DNA of 64,000 nucleotides, from the NCBI GenBank assembly GCA_030654835.1, contig JAURWS010000029.1, positions 25,705 to 89,704 of the forward strand, given 5' to 3'. Of the stretch, positions 18,568 to 27,153 are shown one piece after another (the first letter of the stretch is position 1; each line of letters starts with the position of its first letter). The notes under the pieces were generated by a model. The model saw nothing but the letters and a program-made list of their open reading frames with translations. It had not been told where the DNA came from and did no database searches. A program made the position numbers and the translations under genes. The DNA is from Gammaproteobacteria bacterium. Its GTDB lineage: Bacteria > Pseudomonadota > Gammaproteobacteria > Pseudomonadales > Pseudohongiellaceae.

Positions 18568-18579
18568 CCCCCCCCCCCC
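18568..18579 (-). repeat. 12-nt poly-G tract at the SDR translation start
   Basis: Twelve consecutive C on the plus strand (G on the coding strand) end 5 nt before the GTG start. Length changes by slipped-strand replication would alter ribosome-site spacing, or reading frame if the upstream ATG is used. Confidence 0.9.
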
Positions 18580-18679
18580 TTCCAACAATCACGCGTTCAA
18601 ATAGGTGTTATCACCAGTAAAAATAACACTTTGCAGTATTATCATAAACTAGCAAGAGGCGCAGAAAGGGACAAGTTTT

Positions 18680-19513
18680 TTATGGCGCAGACCTGTCTCT
18701 TTTGCCTTTGCCGATACTGGTTCCGCCGTCCACCGGAATAACTGTTCCATTGACATAGGCACCAGCGCGCGAGGCCAGGTAGATGAGCACGCCTGCGATG
18801 TCTTCCGCACTACCGATGCGCCCGAGCGGACAATCGTCCTCAATATCCTGGCGGTAATGTGCAAGCACATGATCGGTCATCTTCGATTCGAAGAAGCCCG
18901 GCGCGATGGCATTGACGGTGATGTGCTGCGGACCCAGCTCGACGGCGAGGGTGCGGGTGAGGTGATGCAGCGCCGCCTTACTGGCGGAATAGGCGAAAGT
19001 CGGCACGCGCTGCACGACAGGCACTTGCAAGCCATCCATCGAGCCGATATTGATGATGCGGGCGGGATCATCCGGCCGCGCCGCACGCTGCAGCAGAGGG
19101 ATGAGGTCCCGGGTCAGCGCGAACACGCTGCTGACGTTGGTGCGCATGACCTTGTCGAAGGCGGCATCCGGGTAATCGGCGAGCGCCGCCCCCCAGTTGC
19201 TGCCAGCATTGTTGACCAGAATCGAGAGCCCGCCCGGTTCTCGACTCGTCAGTTCCGTCACTAGTGCCTGCCGCTGCTGCGCATCGTTGACATCGGCCGC
19301 AATCGCCACACAGTCACCCGCAGCCGCAAGGCTCTGAGCCGCCGCTCGACATCGTTCTGTGCTGCGTGAAGCGATGTAGACACGCACGCCGTTGCGCAAC
19401 AGCGCCTCAGCCATCATGAATCCAAGACCGCTGGAACCACCGGTCACTAGGGCCGACTTGCCCTGCAGGGAAAAGAGCCGCTCGCTACCCAGTGTCCTGT
19501 CGCGCTTCGTCAT
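18680..19513 (-). CDS. Short-chain dehydrogenase/reductase (second copy)
   Basis: The product has 277 residues. Motifs are ALVTGGSSGLGFMMA (NAD(P) loop), VNNAGSNWG, IINIGSMDG, the catalytic FAYSASKAALHHL and NAIAPGFFESKM. It is classical SDR and fits gluconate 5-dehydrogenase or 3-oxoacyl reductase-like relatives, with no way to choose. A GTG at 19522 overlaps the previous stop, but AAGAG lies 8 nt before the ATG at 19513, so that start is used. It is coupled to the CurA-like reductase upstream, with the intergenic distance under 10 nt, and shares only family-level identity with the SDR at 17798. Confidence 0.92.
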   Translation of the reverse strand: MTKRDRTLGSERLFSLQGKSALVTGGSSGLGFMMAEALLRNGVRVYIASRSTERCRAAAQSLAAAGDCVAIAADVNDAQQRQALVTELTSREPGGLSILVNNAGSNWGAALADYPDAAFDKVMRTNVSSVFALTRDLIPLLQRAARPDDPARIINIGSMDGLQVPVVQRVPTFAYSASKAALHHLTRTLAVELGPQHITVNAIAPGFFESKMTDHVLAHYRQDIEDDCPLGRIGSAEDIAGVLIYLASRAGAYVNGTVIPVDGGTSIGKGKRDRSAP

Positions 19514-19518
19514 AAGGC

Positions 19519-20535
19519 TCACTCTTCGGCAACCTTCACCAACTGCTTGCCAAAGTTCCTGCCGCGCAGCAATCCCCGGAACTGCTCCGGCGCATTCTCC
19601 AGCCCGGTGCCAATGCTTTCACGATGCTTGATCCGGCCTTCTTTGACCCAGCGCCCCAGCTGCACGGTGGCATCAGACCAGCGCTCCATCCATTCTGACA
19701 CCAGAATGAAGCGATGCTCGGGGACGTTCGGGGCATCCTTGAGAATGTCGAATGGCGTCACCGCTTTGGTGATGTCAGCATCGTTATAGCTGGAGACATA
19801 CCCGCAAACCGGGACTCTGGCACCCTTGTTCAGCAGCGGCGCGACGGCTCGGGTAACGTCACCACCGACATTCTCGAAATAAATGTCGATGCCGTGCGGA
19901 CAGGCCTGTGCCAGCTCTGCAGCGAGATTGCCGACCTTGTAGTCGATGCAGACATCGAAACCCAATTCCTCGGTGACATAGCGACACTTGTCCGGTCCGC
20001 CCGCAATGCCGACGACCCGCAGCCCGAGGATCTTGCCGAGCTGCCCCACCACCGAACCCACGGCACCAGAGGCGGCAGAGACGACCAAGGTCTCACCGGC
20101 CACCGGCTTGCCGACTTCCAACAAACCGAAATAAGCGGTGCGGCCGGGCATGCCGACTACTCCCAGATGTGAAGACAGAGACCCATTGTCGAGATCCACC
20201 TTCATCAACCGGGGTGCGTTGTCATCGACCACGATCAGACTCTGCCAACCCATGTGGGCGGTGACGTAATCCCCGACCTGGAACTTGTCTGAGCGCGAAT
20301 CGATCACGACTCCCGCTGACTCACCCACCATGATTTCACCGAGACCGACGGGCTTGGCATAGGACTTCACATCGTTCATGCGGCCCCGCATGTAAGGGTC
20401 CAGCGACAACCACAGCACCTTTATCAGCAGCTGTCCTGGCAGCAATGGCGGCACCTCCGTCTGCACGATTTCAAAACAGCTGTCATCTGGTTCGCCGACC
20501 GGCCTCTTCGCCAGCAGTACCCTGGTGTTTTTCAT
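19519..20535 (-). CDS. NADP-dependent medium-chain oxidoreductase (CurA/LTB4-dehydrogenase type)
   Basis: The product has 338 residues, a zinc-independent MDR enzyme that reduces alpha,beta-unsaturated carbonyls such as enones with NADPH. It has the family start KNTRVLLAKRPVGEPDD, LDPYMRGRMND, the nucleotide loop VSAASGAVGSVVGQ, and YFENVGGDVTRAVAPLLN. A ribosome site GAGGAGG precedes the ATG at 20535. The stop is immediately followed by the second SDR gene, and the pair probably forms an operon. It is similar in kind to E. coli CurA; the real substrate is unknown. Confidence 0.93.
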   Translation of the reverse strand: MKNTRVLLAKRPVGEPDDSCFEIVQTEVPPLLPGQLLIKVLWLSLDPYMRGRMNDVKSYAKPVGLGEIMVGESAGVVIDSRSDKFQVGDYVTAHMGWQSLIVVDDNAPRLMKVDLDNGSLSSHLGVVGMPGRTAYFGLLEVGKPVAGETLVVSAASGAVGSVVGQLGKILGLRVVGIAGGPDKCRYVTEELGFDVCIDYKVGNLAAELAQACPHGIDIYFENVGGDVTRAVAPLLNKGARVPVCGYVSSYNDADITKAVTPFDILKDAPNVPEHRFILVSEWMERWSDATVQLGRWVKEGRIKHRESIGTGLENAPEQFRGLLRGRNFGKQLVKVAEE

Positions 20536-20632
20536 TACTCCCCCTCCTCGTCAACCAGCGCTTGGCTGTCTTTATTGAATGATCACGTCATGACTGCCGG
20601 CCATACTAGCGGATGCTTATGGCAAATCCTAT

Positions 20633-21856
20633 TCATGCACAACGCGCCTGTAAGGGCTCGACTGTGCTTGAACGCATGACATCGAGTGTGGTCTCCAGCA
20701 GCGCCAACCCGCTCAGTAGCTCCGCTTCGGTAATCAGCAGACTCGGGATGATCCTGAGCACGGCATTGCGGGTCGGCGTCACCATCAATCCGAGCGCGAG
20801 GCAGCCCTGGGTCAACTCACCAACCTGAGCGTCATTGTGCATCTGGATTCCGATCAACAATCCCCGGCCACGCACCTCGGCCACAAATTCGGGATACTTC
20901 TGCGCCAGCACCTGCAGTTGCACCATCGCCAGTTTCCCCATGTCGGCCACGCGCCCGGCGACATCCCGTTCCAGAAGATGAGTGACCACGGCGAACGCTG
21001 CCGCGCAGCCGAGTGGATTACCGCAGTAGGTGCCACCGTGATCGCCCCTGTTGACACCGGCAGCCACCGCTTCGGTCATGGCAAATGCCGCAAACGGAAA
21101 GCCGCCGGCAATACCCTTGCCCATGGTCAGGATGTCAGGTTGCACATTCTGCGCATCCACCGCAAAGAAGGTCCCGGTGCGACAGAAGCCAGTCTGCACT
21201 TCATCGGCAATCAGCAACGTCCCATTCGCTCGACACAATTGTGCCAGCGCCTGCAGATAGCCCGGCGGCGGCACCCTGACACCACCCTCGCCCTGCACAG
21301 GCTCCACAATCACCGCTGCAACCCTGTCATTCAGAGCGTCCGCCAGTGCATCGATATCGCCGAATGGGACGAACTGATTGCCGGGCACCAGAGGCAGATA
21401 TTTCGCAGCGTTGTCGCTCCCGCCGGACAGTGACAGCGTACTCAGCGTGCGACCGTGAAACGACCCCGCCACGGCGATCACGTCCGGCCTGCCGGTCACC
21501 TTTCTCGCCAGCTTGACTGCGGCATCGTTAGCCTCGGCACCACTGTTGGCGAAGAACACCCGTGTCAGCCCCGCTGGCAATACCTGCTGCAGCAACGTCA
21601 GCAAACGCGCGCGGATCGGGGAATAAGTGAAGCCGGAATTGGGGTTCTGCATAAGCTTGCCCGCCTGCTCCTGAATAGCGGCGACCAGCACAGGATGACT
21701 GTGACCGAGACTGGTCACCCCCCACCCCGCCGTAAAGTCCAGGTACTGCATGCCCTTGTCGTCCCACACATGACTGCCCAGTCCGCGCTCGATGGCGACG
21801 GGCTGTTTCATGCAGATGGTCAGGCCAAGACTGTCTTCAATTTCTATGCTGTTCAT
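20633..21856 (-). CDS. Class III aminotransferase, acetylornithine aminotransferase-like
   Basis: The product has 407 residues, PLP-dependent. It reads YLDFTAGWGVTSLGHSHP, FFANSGAEANDAAVKLAR, SFHGRTLSTLSLSG, IVEPVQGEGGVRVPPPGYL, LLIADEVQTGFCRTG, and the PLP lysine in ILTMGKGIAGGFPF. These fit the ArgD/acetylornithine transaminase group of arginine synthesis, though succinylornithine and other omega-transaminases look alike. GGAGG precedes the ATG at 21856. A strong intrinsic terminator lies only 24 nt upstream, with an Arg/Ala-rich short ORF before it, so expression may depend on terminator read-through or a hidden promoter. No other arg gene lies nearby. Confidence 0.9.
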   Translation of the reverse strand: MNSIEIEDSLGLTICMKQPVAIERGLGSHVWDDKGMQYLDFTAGWGVTSLGHSHPVLVAAIQEQAGKLMQNPNSGFTYSPIRARLLTLLQQVLPAGLTRVFFANSGAEANDAAVKLARKVTGRPDVIAVAGSFHGRTLSTLSLSGGSDNAAKYLPLVPGNQFVPFGDIDALADALNDRVAAVIVEPVQGEGGVRVPPPGYLQALAQLCRANGTLLIADEVQTGFCRTGTFFAVDAQNVQPDILTMGKGIAGGFPFAAFAMTEAVAAGVNRGDHGGTYCGNPLGCAAAFAVVTHLLERDVAGRVADMGKLAMVQLQVLAQKYPEFVAEVRGRGLLIGIQMHNDAQVGELTQGCLALGLMVTPTRNAVLRIIPSLLITEAELLSGLALLETTLDVMRSSTVEPLQARCA

Positions 21857-21879
21857 GTTGCCTCCAGTTTTTCGCGGGT

Positions 21880-21921
21880 AAAAAAAAAACCTCCAGGAGT
21901 CGGGACGCCTGGAGGTTTTTT
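21880..21921. terminator. Strong bidirectional intrinsic terminator upstream of the aminotransferase
   Basis: A 9-bp stem ACCTCCAGG and CCTGGAGGT with a 10-nt loop is flanked by ten A on the left and six T on the right, so it can stop transcription in both directions. On the minus strand it lies between the 59-residue ORF and the aminotransferase start, 24 nt before that ATG. Confidence 0.85.
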
Positions 21922-21943
21922 GGTTCGGTGGTTCTATATGGCT

Positions 21944-22123
21944 TTAGAGAGTCTCAGGCATCTCCGGATGATAGGCGCTGGTCGCGCGCGCACGACGGCG
22001 GGCTGCGGCAGCATTCGCAGTAGAGTTCGCAGCACTATTTGCAGCAGCCCACGCGGCCTGCATGGCAGCAGCCATGGGGCGAAGTTGTGTGCCAGGCACT
22101 TTGCTGAACGATCGAACTGACAT
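21944..22123 (-). CDS. Short Ala/Arg-rich ORF (possible leader or small protein)
   Basis: The ORF has 59 residues (58 if the second of two tandem ATGs is used). AGGA lies 3 nt before the first ATG and 6 nt before the second. The protein begins MMSVRSFSKVPGTQLRPMAA, then has an alanine-rich helix (NSAANSTANAAAARRRARA) and ends in HPEMPETL. I do not recognise it. Its stop is 27 nt before the terminator at 21880-21921, which in turn is 24 nt before the aminotransferase. It may be an independent small gene with its own terminator, or a leader peptide for arginine-responsive attenuation. The composition could also be chance in GC-rich DNA. Confidence 0.45.
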   Translation of the reverse strand: MSVRSFSKVPGTQLRPMAAAMQAAWAAANSAANSTANAAAARRRARATSAYHPEMPETL

Positions 22124-22316
22124 CATCGGTCCTGAGGTTGATCTTGAGTGTGGCATCTGCAAACGGATGCAGGCGCGAGGCGGGCGAATGTATTTGAACT
22201 TCTCGGGACTGTCAACCCGTGCTTAGATGAAAAGACTGGGCTAGAATGCCTTGAAAAACAAGAATGCCCGAAAACCATAACGCGGCCGACAGGCTGCGGC
22301 ATCAGAGAATCTGCAG

Positions 22317-23822
22317 ATGACAGCCCTTCACGGCAGGAACAGATTACTGACCCCTTCCCTCTTGCGTTGCTCGCTGCTGGCGCTGACCCTGGCGTGCGCC
22401 AGCAATGGCATTCTATTGGCGCAGCAAGACAGCCCACCCCTGCAGAATGGCGTTGACACGCAACGCTCCATCGACCACGCCAACAGTCTGGCGGAATATC
22501 AGCAGACCATCGACCGGCTGCAGAGCGAATTCGGTCCCTACGATAAGCGCCTGATCGAGCCGCTTGCAGGCATGAGCCAAGTCCTGATCGAAGCTGGCGA
22601 CCACGACGCTGCCCTGCCGCTGCTGGATCAGCAACTGCAGATTCATCGCATCGGCAATGGTTTGTACACGACTGAGCAGATTCCCGTCATTCAGACACTG
22701 CTGCGCCTGCGTTCGGCGGCTGGCCAGTGGGACAGCGTGACCGACACCCTGCAGTATCTGGCGTGGGTGTATCAACGCGATGACACGCTGCCCCCGCTGG
22801 AACAGCTGGCGGGCCTCAAACAATTGGGCGACTGGCATATGCGAGCGCTGGGGCATGACAGCCGCGACAGGGAAGCCTTCCATCTCACACAACTCAGCAA
22901 GATGGAGGAGAGGGCCACCAGCATTGCCGAAATGCACTATGGCGCCGACAGTGTAGAACTGGCGCCCTACCTTTATGACGAAGCACTGGCAGCGGCCTAC
23001 ATCGGGCTGGCCATCATGATGACCAGCGAAACGTCGCAGGATCTCATGCTGCTCACCGAAGGCATCAGAAACCGACCGGTATCGGGCAACGCCGTGCCAA
23101 TCGCCAGAGGTCTGACCGAAATCGAAATCGAGGCACAGTACGGATCGCGAGCCAGCACTGTCATTGAGCGCTCTTTCAAGAACAATATGGCAACAAGCCT
23201 GCAGAAACTGAAGCGGATCCGCGAGCTGTACGCGGCCAATGGCAACCTGGAGGCAGAGGGCCTCGCCCTGATTGCCATGGGAGACGCGACCCTGATGCGG
23301 CAGCAATACGAAAACCAACCCGGTCATTTCGCCGGTGTACGCAGAGGCAGCTCCGCGCCGGGGCCAGCCCTGGAATACTACAGGGAGGCACTGGCCTTGT
23401 TCGAAGAAGCGGGTGTCTCTCCTGAGCTGCTGGAGGCATTGACGCGCTGCCCGGTGCTGCTGCCGGTGACTGCCTTCCGCGAGACGCTGCAGGAAGCCAA
23501 GCCGGATTGCCGACATCAAGCAGAGCCGCCACTGTACGATCTTGGAGACTACGATGTGATGTCGACGCTGATTCCGGGGCTGGAAGAGTCCACCAAACCT
23601 TCCGACGGACAGATGGAGGCAGTATTGCTGTTTGCGGTGCGCTCCAATGGCCAGATCTCCAGCGCTGAAATCACACAGATCGAGCCGGACAACACGGCCA
23701 ACCGCGTGCGTGCCCGCAAACTCACGGAGATCATGCAGTTCCGGCCGACACTGGCCAGCGGCATTTCCAGCCGGACTGAGAATGTGCTGCTGCGTGTCAG
23801 AATGCCTGCCGCACAGCAATAA
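22317..23822 (+). CDS. Exported TPR-like protein with TonB-C-like end
   Basis: The product has 501 residues. A signal sequence (LRCSLLALTLACASNGILLA) is followed by helical TPR-like repeats (DHDAALPLLDQQLQIHRIGN, IPVIQTLLRLRSAAGQWDSV, ADSVELAPYLYDEALAAAYI, ALEYYREALALFEEAGVS). The C-terminal 90 residues (VLLFAVRSNGQISSAEITQI, then RKLTEIMQFRPTL) resemble the TonB C-terminal domain, as in other exported proteins that merely share that fold. Function unknown. The start at 22317 has only a weak ribosome site, and a start further in is possible. It is divergent from the short Ala/Arg-rich ORF and ends 15 nt before the convergent CoA-transferase. Confidence 0.72.
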   Translation: MTALHGRNRLLTPSLLRCSLLALTLACASNGILLAQQDSPPLQNGVDTQRSIDHANSLAEYQQTIDRLQSEFGPYDKRLIEPLAGMSQVLIEAGDHDAALPLLDQQLQIHRIGNGLYTTEQIPVIQTLLRLRSAAGQWDSVTDTLQYLAWVYQRDDTLPPLEQLAGLKQLGDWHMRALGHDSRDREAFHLTQLSKMEERATSIAEMHYGADSVELAPYLYDEALAAAYIGLAIMMTSETSQDLMLLTEGIRNRPVSGNAVPIARGLTEIEIEAQYGSRASTVIERSFKNNMATSLQKLKRIRELYAANGNLEAEGLALIAMGDATLMRQQYENQPGHFAGVRRGSSAPGPALEYYREALALFEEAGVSPELLEALTRCPVLLPVTAFRETLQEAKPDCRHQAEPPLYDLGDYDVMSTLIPGLEESTKPSDGQMEAVLLFAVRSNGQISSAEITQIEPDNTANRVRARKLTEIMQFRPTLASGISSRTENVLLRVRMPAAQQ

Positions 23823-23837
23823 AAGCATAGGCTGCTG

Positions 23838-25043
23838 TCAGCGCCGCTTCTCCAACACCACCCCGGCGCCCAGCAGGGCGTCAACCTCCTCCACCGTCAA
23901 TCCATACTCCACGAGGATTTCCCGCGTGTGTTGACCGAATTTCGGCGGCAGATAGCGCAGCGTGCCAGGGGTTCGTGAAAACTTTATTGGTGTGCCCGTC
24001 ATCCGATACCAGTCCTGCTCGACATTCATGCCTCGATGCTGCGTATGCGGATGCGCCACCACCTGCGCGGTGTCATGAATCGGCCCGGCCGGCAGCCCCG
24101 CTTGCAGCAGTCTCTGGCAAAGCTCAGAACCATCGATCTTCATCAGGCGTGATTCCAGCTCGGCCTTGAGATCCGCCCGGTTGTTCACGCGATCAATGTT
24201 ATGGGTGAAACGGGAATCTTCCGTGAGCTCCCTGCAACCCAGCTCCTCGCAAAGCTTTGCAAACGCGCCGTTGTTGCCAGCTCCGATGAAGATGTCCACC
24301 GTGCGCGTGCGAAAGGTATCGTAGGGGCTGATGTTGGGGTGCGCATTCCCGGTCGCCACGGGAATTTTGCCGGAATATTTGTAATTGACGATGTGCGGAT
24401 GCATCAGCGAGACCGCGCAATCGTAAAGCGTCATGTCGATGTACTGTCCGAGCCCCGAACGCTCACGCTCCGCCAGGGCCATGAGCAGTGCAACGGCCGT
24501 GTACAGCCCCGTGCCCATATCGACCATGGCGATACCAAGGCGCGTCGGCTGACTGCCTTTTTCGCCATTGACACTGAACCAGCCAGCCATGGCCTGCACG
24601 ATCGCATCGTAGCCCGGGAAGCCACCCAACGGACCATCAGCGCCAAAACCGCTGACACGGCAATGAATCAACCGTGGAAAGCGCTCGCGCAATACCGCCT
24701 CGTAGCCCAACCCCCATTTCTCCATGGTGCCCGGCTTGTAATTCTCCAGCAGGATGTCGGCGCCATCCAACAACTGCAGCAGAAGGTCGCGACCCGCAGG
24801 CTGTGTGAGATCAAGCCCCATGGAGCGTTTGTTGCGATTCACACCGATATAGTAGGCCGCGTCCCCCTCATGGAAAGGCGGCCCCCAGTCGCGCGTCTCA
24901 TCCCCCTGCGGGGGCTCGATCTTGATGACCTCGGCACCATGATCTGCCAGCACCTGCGTGCAGTAGGGGCCACCCAACACACGGGAAAGATCGATGATGC
25001 GTTTACCGGTGAGGGCACTGGCTGCTTGCGCGGGCTTGTCCAT
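23838..25043 (-). CDS. CaiB/BaiF family CoA-transferase (second copy)
   Basis: The product has 401 residues. It has RIIDLSRVLGGPYCTQVLAD, DHGAEVIKIEPPQGDETRDW, FGADGPLGGFPGYDAIVQAM, the probable nucleophile Asp in AMVDMGTGLYTAV, and LPAGPIHDTAQVVAHPHTQH. It is more similar to mammalian alpha-methylacyl-CoA racemase/succinyl-CoA:glutarate CoA-transferase type proteins than to the copy at 10175, by the GDETRDWGPPF stretch. The carboxylate partners cannot be told from sequence. It is convergent with the TPR/TonB-C protein and lies 77 nt downstream of chorismate lyase on the same strand. Confidence 0.93.
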   Translation of the reverse strand: MDKPAQAASALTGKRIIDLSRVLGGPYCTQVLADHGAEVIKIEPPQGDETRDWGPPFHEGDAAYYIGVNRNKRSMGLDLTQPAGRDLLLQLLDGADILLENYKPGTMEKWGLGYEAVLRERFPRLIHCRVSGFGADGPLGGFPGYDAIVQAMAGWFSVNGEKGSQPTRLGIAMVDMGTGLYTAVALLMALAERERSGLGQYIDMTLYDCAVSLMHPHIVNYKYSGKIPVATGNAHPNISPYDTFRTRTVDIFIGAGNNGAFAKLCEELGCRELTEDSRFTHNIDRVNNRADLKAELESRLMKIDGSELCQRLLQAGLPAGPIHDTAQVVAHPHTQHRGMNVEQDWYRMTGTPIKFSRTPGTLRYLPPKFGQHTREILVEYGLTVEEVDALLGAGVVLEKRR

Positions 25044-25120
25044 GGCAGGTGTTCCGGAAGGAATGGGCGCTGTGAGGGTAATTCAGGGACTGGGGGTTTT
25101 CAACACACGGACGACGACCA

Positions 25121-25684
25121 TCAGCGCTGTCCGTCAGCCTCCAGCAAGGCCGGTAGGAAAAATTCCGCTACCAAAAGCGGCCGGTCATAGAGATGAAAGA
25201 GCGAGCGCCTGCCCCAAACTGTCCCGGTATGCGTCAACTCCAGTTGGTCGCGACGCAACAGAGGATGACGAAACAGGAACTCGCCCAGTGGTCTTTCATT
25301 GAGTGTACGCAAGCGCTTGAGAGGCCCCTGCATGCTGCTGACGGGAATCAACGAGTGTGCCGCTACCCACGGGACATCGCCATACTGCAAAAGCACTCTG
25401 CGCGACCACATGCGTTCGCGCACCACATGCGACGGGAAACACTGCAGCAAGCCTGGAGACTGCTGCTTGACCCAGCCTTCCTCCAGTACGCGCACTCTGA
25501 ACTGCCCAACGCCCGCTGTGTCGGCACAGCGCTCCTTGAGTCGTTGCGTCAGAGAGCCGGGGTCCAGCAACCAGGACTGCCAGCCCGGATCGGGACGCGG
25601 CAATACCTGACTGGAGGGACGCCAGAGTAACTCGCGGTTTGCCAGACTGAGAGCTGAATTTTCCTGAGAGTTCACATCATTCAC
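25121..25684 (-). CDS. ubiC: Chorismate pyruvate-lyase
   Basis: The product has 187 residues. It converts chorismate to 4-hydroxybenzoate and pyruvate, the first committed step of ubiquinone synthesis. It has the UbiC signatures WLLDPGSLTQRLKERC, VRERMWSRRVLLQYGDVPWV, AHSLIPVSSMQG, RPLGEFLFRHPLLRRDQLE and the C-terminal RPLLVAEFFLPALL. Length and motif order match E. coli UbiC. The start appears to be GTG at 25684 (MNDVNSQ), with GTG 25675 an alternative; no ATG fits the frame. The usual partner ubiA is not downstream; a CoA-transferase is. It is separated from the OmpA-like gene by a terminator, so it has its own promoter. Confidence 0.93.
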   Translation of the reverse strand: MNDVNSQENSALSLANRELLWRPSSQVLPRPDPGWQSWLLDPGSLTQRLKERCADTAGVGQFRVRVLEEGWVKQQSPGLLQCFPSHVVRERMWSRRVLLQYGDVPWVAAHSLIPVSSMQGPLKRLRTLNERPLGEFLFRHPLLRRDQLELTHTGTVWGRRSLFHLYDRPLLVAEFFLPALLEADGQR

Positions 25685-25705
25685 TGCGCTTGCGACTCCA
25701 TCAAT

Positions 25706-25742
25706 ATAAAAACCCCTGCCGCACTTGCATGCGACAGGGGTT
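25706..25742 (-). terminator. Intrinsic terminator of the OmpA-family gene
   Basis: On the minus strand a 10-bp stem with one mismatch (CCCCTGTCGC and GCGGCAGGGG) and an 8-nt loop is followed by TTTTTAT. It lies 30 nt past the stop of the OmpA-like gene and before the chorismate lyase start. Confidence 0.8.
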
Positions 25743-25772
25743 CGATGACTTCACCATTGCTGGCAACAGGGA

Positions 25773-26837
25773 TCAGCGTGATTCAAAACGCTGCAGAGTC
25801 GCTGACATCACGCTCTGTACGCGACGGTTCTGTGCACGGCCTTGGGCTGTGTCATTGCTGGCCACCGGACGAGATTCGCCGAGGCCCTGCGCACGCACTT
25901 TGCCCGGAGCGATGCCGAACTGGTTAATCAGCACCTGACGCACGGCGTTGACACGACGCTCGGACAGACTCTGGTTGTATTCGGTTGTGCCTTGAGAGTC
26001 GGTGTGACCTTCCAGGTCTGCAATGGTGCTCGGATTGGCATTGAGGAAATCCGCGACGCGCTTGATCTCGTCGTTGTATTCCGGCTTGACAACCGACTGG
26101 TCGAAATCGAACTGAACATTCAGGTCAATGCGGGCGACTTCTTCAGTCACGATTGAACAACCGGTGTTGTCCACACGGTGAGTACGGGGGGTATCGGCAC
26201 ACGCATCACGGCTGTCGGGCACCCCATCGCCGTCCTGATCAGGCGCTGCAGGTGCGGCTGGAGCGGCAGGCGCTGCTGCGGCACGTACCGGTGCCGAGGC
26301 TGGAGCGGGAGGCGCTGAGCTGCTGCCACCGAAGCTGAATACCAGTGATGTATCGATACCGTAGTCATGGAAATGCTCATCCATGCCCCAGAATTTTCTG
26401 ACCGCTGTTCTCCAGACCAGGTTGTCGTTGATCTGATATTTCACACCGGCACCAGCATCAAACACGGTTTCTTCATTCTGACTGAAGCGGTTGTGACCAA
26501 CACCGCCGACTACGAAAGGAGTCAACTGGCCAATCTTGTTGTCCAGGGTGTAAAGAAGGTCGAAGCGTGAATGGAACACATCTTCATCGGGACCGGCACC
26601 ATCCAGATCCATATCAAAAACGTTGATCTCGCCACTCAATTTATTGGTGAAATCGTAACCAAGGCCCAGTGTGAATCCGGTTTCATTGTCCAACAGTCGG
26701 TCTTTGTCATAGTCAATCCACTGCAGACCAGGGGCGATATAAAATTGCCCGGCGTCCGCTACGGCCGCATTCGGTGCGGCAACGATGGCGCCTGCGGCGA
26801 ACATCAGACTCAGTGCTGTCAGGTAAGTTTTTTTCAT
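25773..26837 (-). CDS. OmpA-family outer membrane protein
   Basis: The product has 354 residues. A signal peptide (MKKTYLTALSLMFAAGAIVA) is followed by an 8-stranded barrel (FYIAPGLQWIDYDKDRLLDN, GLGYDFTNKLSGEINVFDM). An Ala/Pro linker comes next, then a calcium-type TSP3 repeat (DQDGDGVPDSRDACADTPRT) and the OmpA peptidoglycan-binding domain (VQFDFDQSVVKPEYNDEIKR, DLEGHTDSQGTTEYNQSLSE). The domain anchors the membrane to peptidoglycan through diaminopimelate. The open frame runs 219 nt further upstream, but GGAG lies just before the ATG at 26837, and the signal peptide begins there. It is divergent from the Pho-controlled secreted protein and has its own terminator. Confidence 0.94.
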   Translation of the reverse strand: MKKTYLTALSLMFAAGAIVAAPNAAVADAGQFYIAPGLQWIDYDKDRLLDNETGFTLGLGYDFTNKLSGEINVFDMDLDGAGPDEDVFHSRFDLLYTLDNKIGQLTPFVVGGVGHNRFSQNEETVFDAGAGVKYQINDNLVWRTAVRKFWGMDEHFHDYGIDTSLVFSFGGSSSAPPAPASAPVRAAAAPAAPAAPAAPDQDGDGVPDSRDACADTPRTHRVDNTGCSIVTEEVARIDLNVQFDFDQSVVKPEYNDEIKRVADFLNANPSTIADLEGHTDSQGTTEYNQSLSERRVNAVRQVLINQFGIAPGKVRAQGLGESRPVASNDTAQGRAQNRRVQSVMSATLQRFESR

Positions 26838-27027
26838 GGCCTCTCCTTTGGTGTATCCAAGTGTAAAAACGCCGCAATTATAGCCCACGCGACAACAGAA
26901 AGCGTAATTAATTCCCCGACTTTGCGGTCGATCAGCAATTTTGTGATCTGCTTGGCGATTTCCAATTGAGCACCTTGCCAGATCGGCTCGAACACCCTTC
27001 CTACCACCTTCAATCAACACCGCCGCA

Positions 27028-27094
27028 CTGTCAGCGTACTGCAATAAAACTGTCACTTACATGTCGCACAACTGCAACATCAAGTCACTAGGAT
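27028..27094 (+). promoter_or_regulatory. PhoB-type promoter with five tandem half-sites
   Basis: Five 7-nt half-sites recur every 11 nt: CTGTCAG (27028), CTGCAAT (27039), CTGTCAC (27050), ATGTCGC (27061) and CTGCAAC (27072). A -10 hexamer TAGGAT (27089-27094) lies 10 nt after the last. This matches the E. coli Pho box (CTGTCAT-N4-CTGTCAC, 10-11 nt to the -10). It sits in the 316-nt gap between the OmpA-like gene and the secreted protein; the remainder of the gap shows nothing recognisable. Confidence 0.8.
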
Positions 27095-27153
27095 GACCCC
27101 TGAGCAAATCTACCCAGCCATTGTCCGCTCAGGACCAGACCCCAGGAGCCATC

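Noticed and set aside
22413..23828. Minus-strand open frame of 471 codons opposite the TPR/TonB-C protein
   Set aside because: Its product is Gln/His/Arg-rich without domains, while the plus-strand frame has a signal peptide and repeats. It is a codon-bias shadow.
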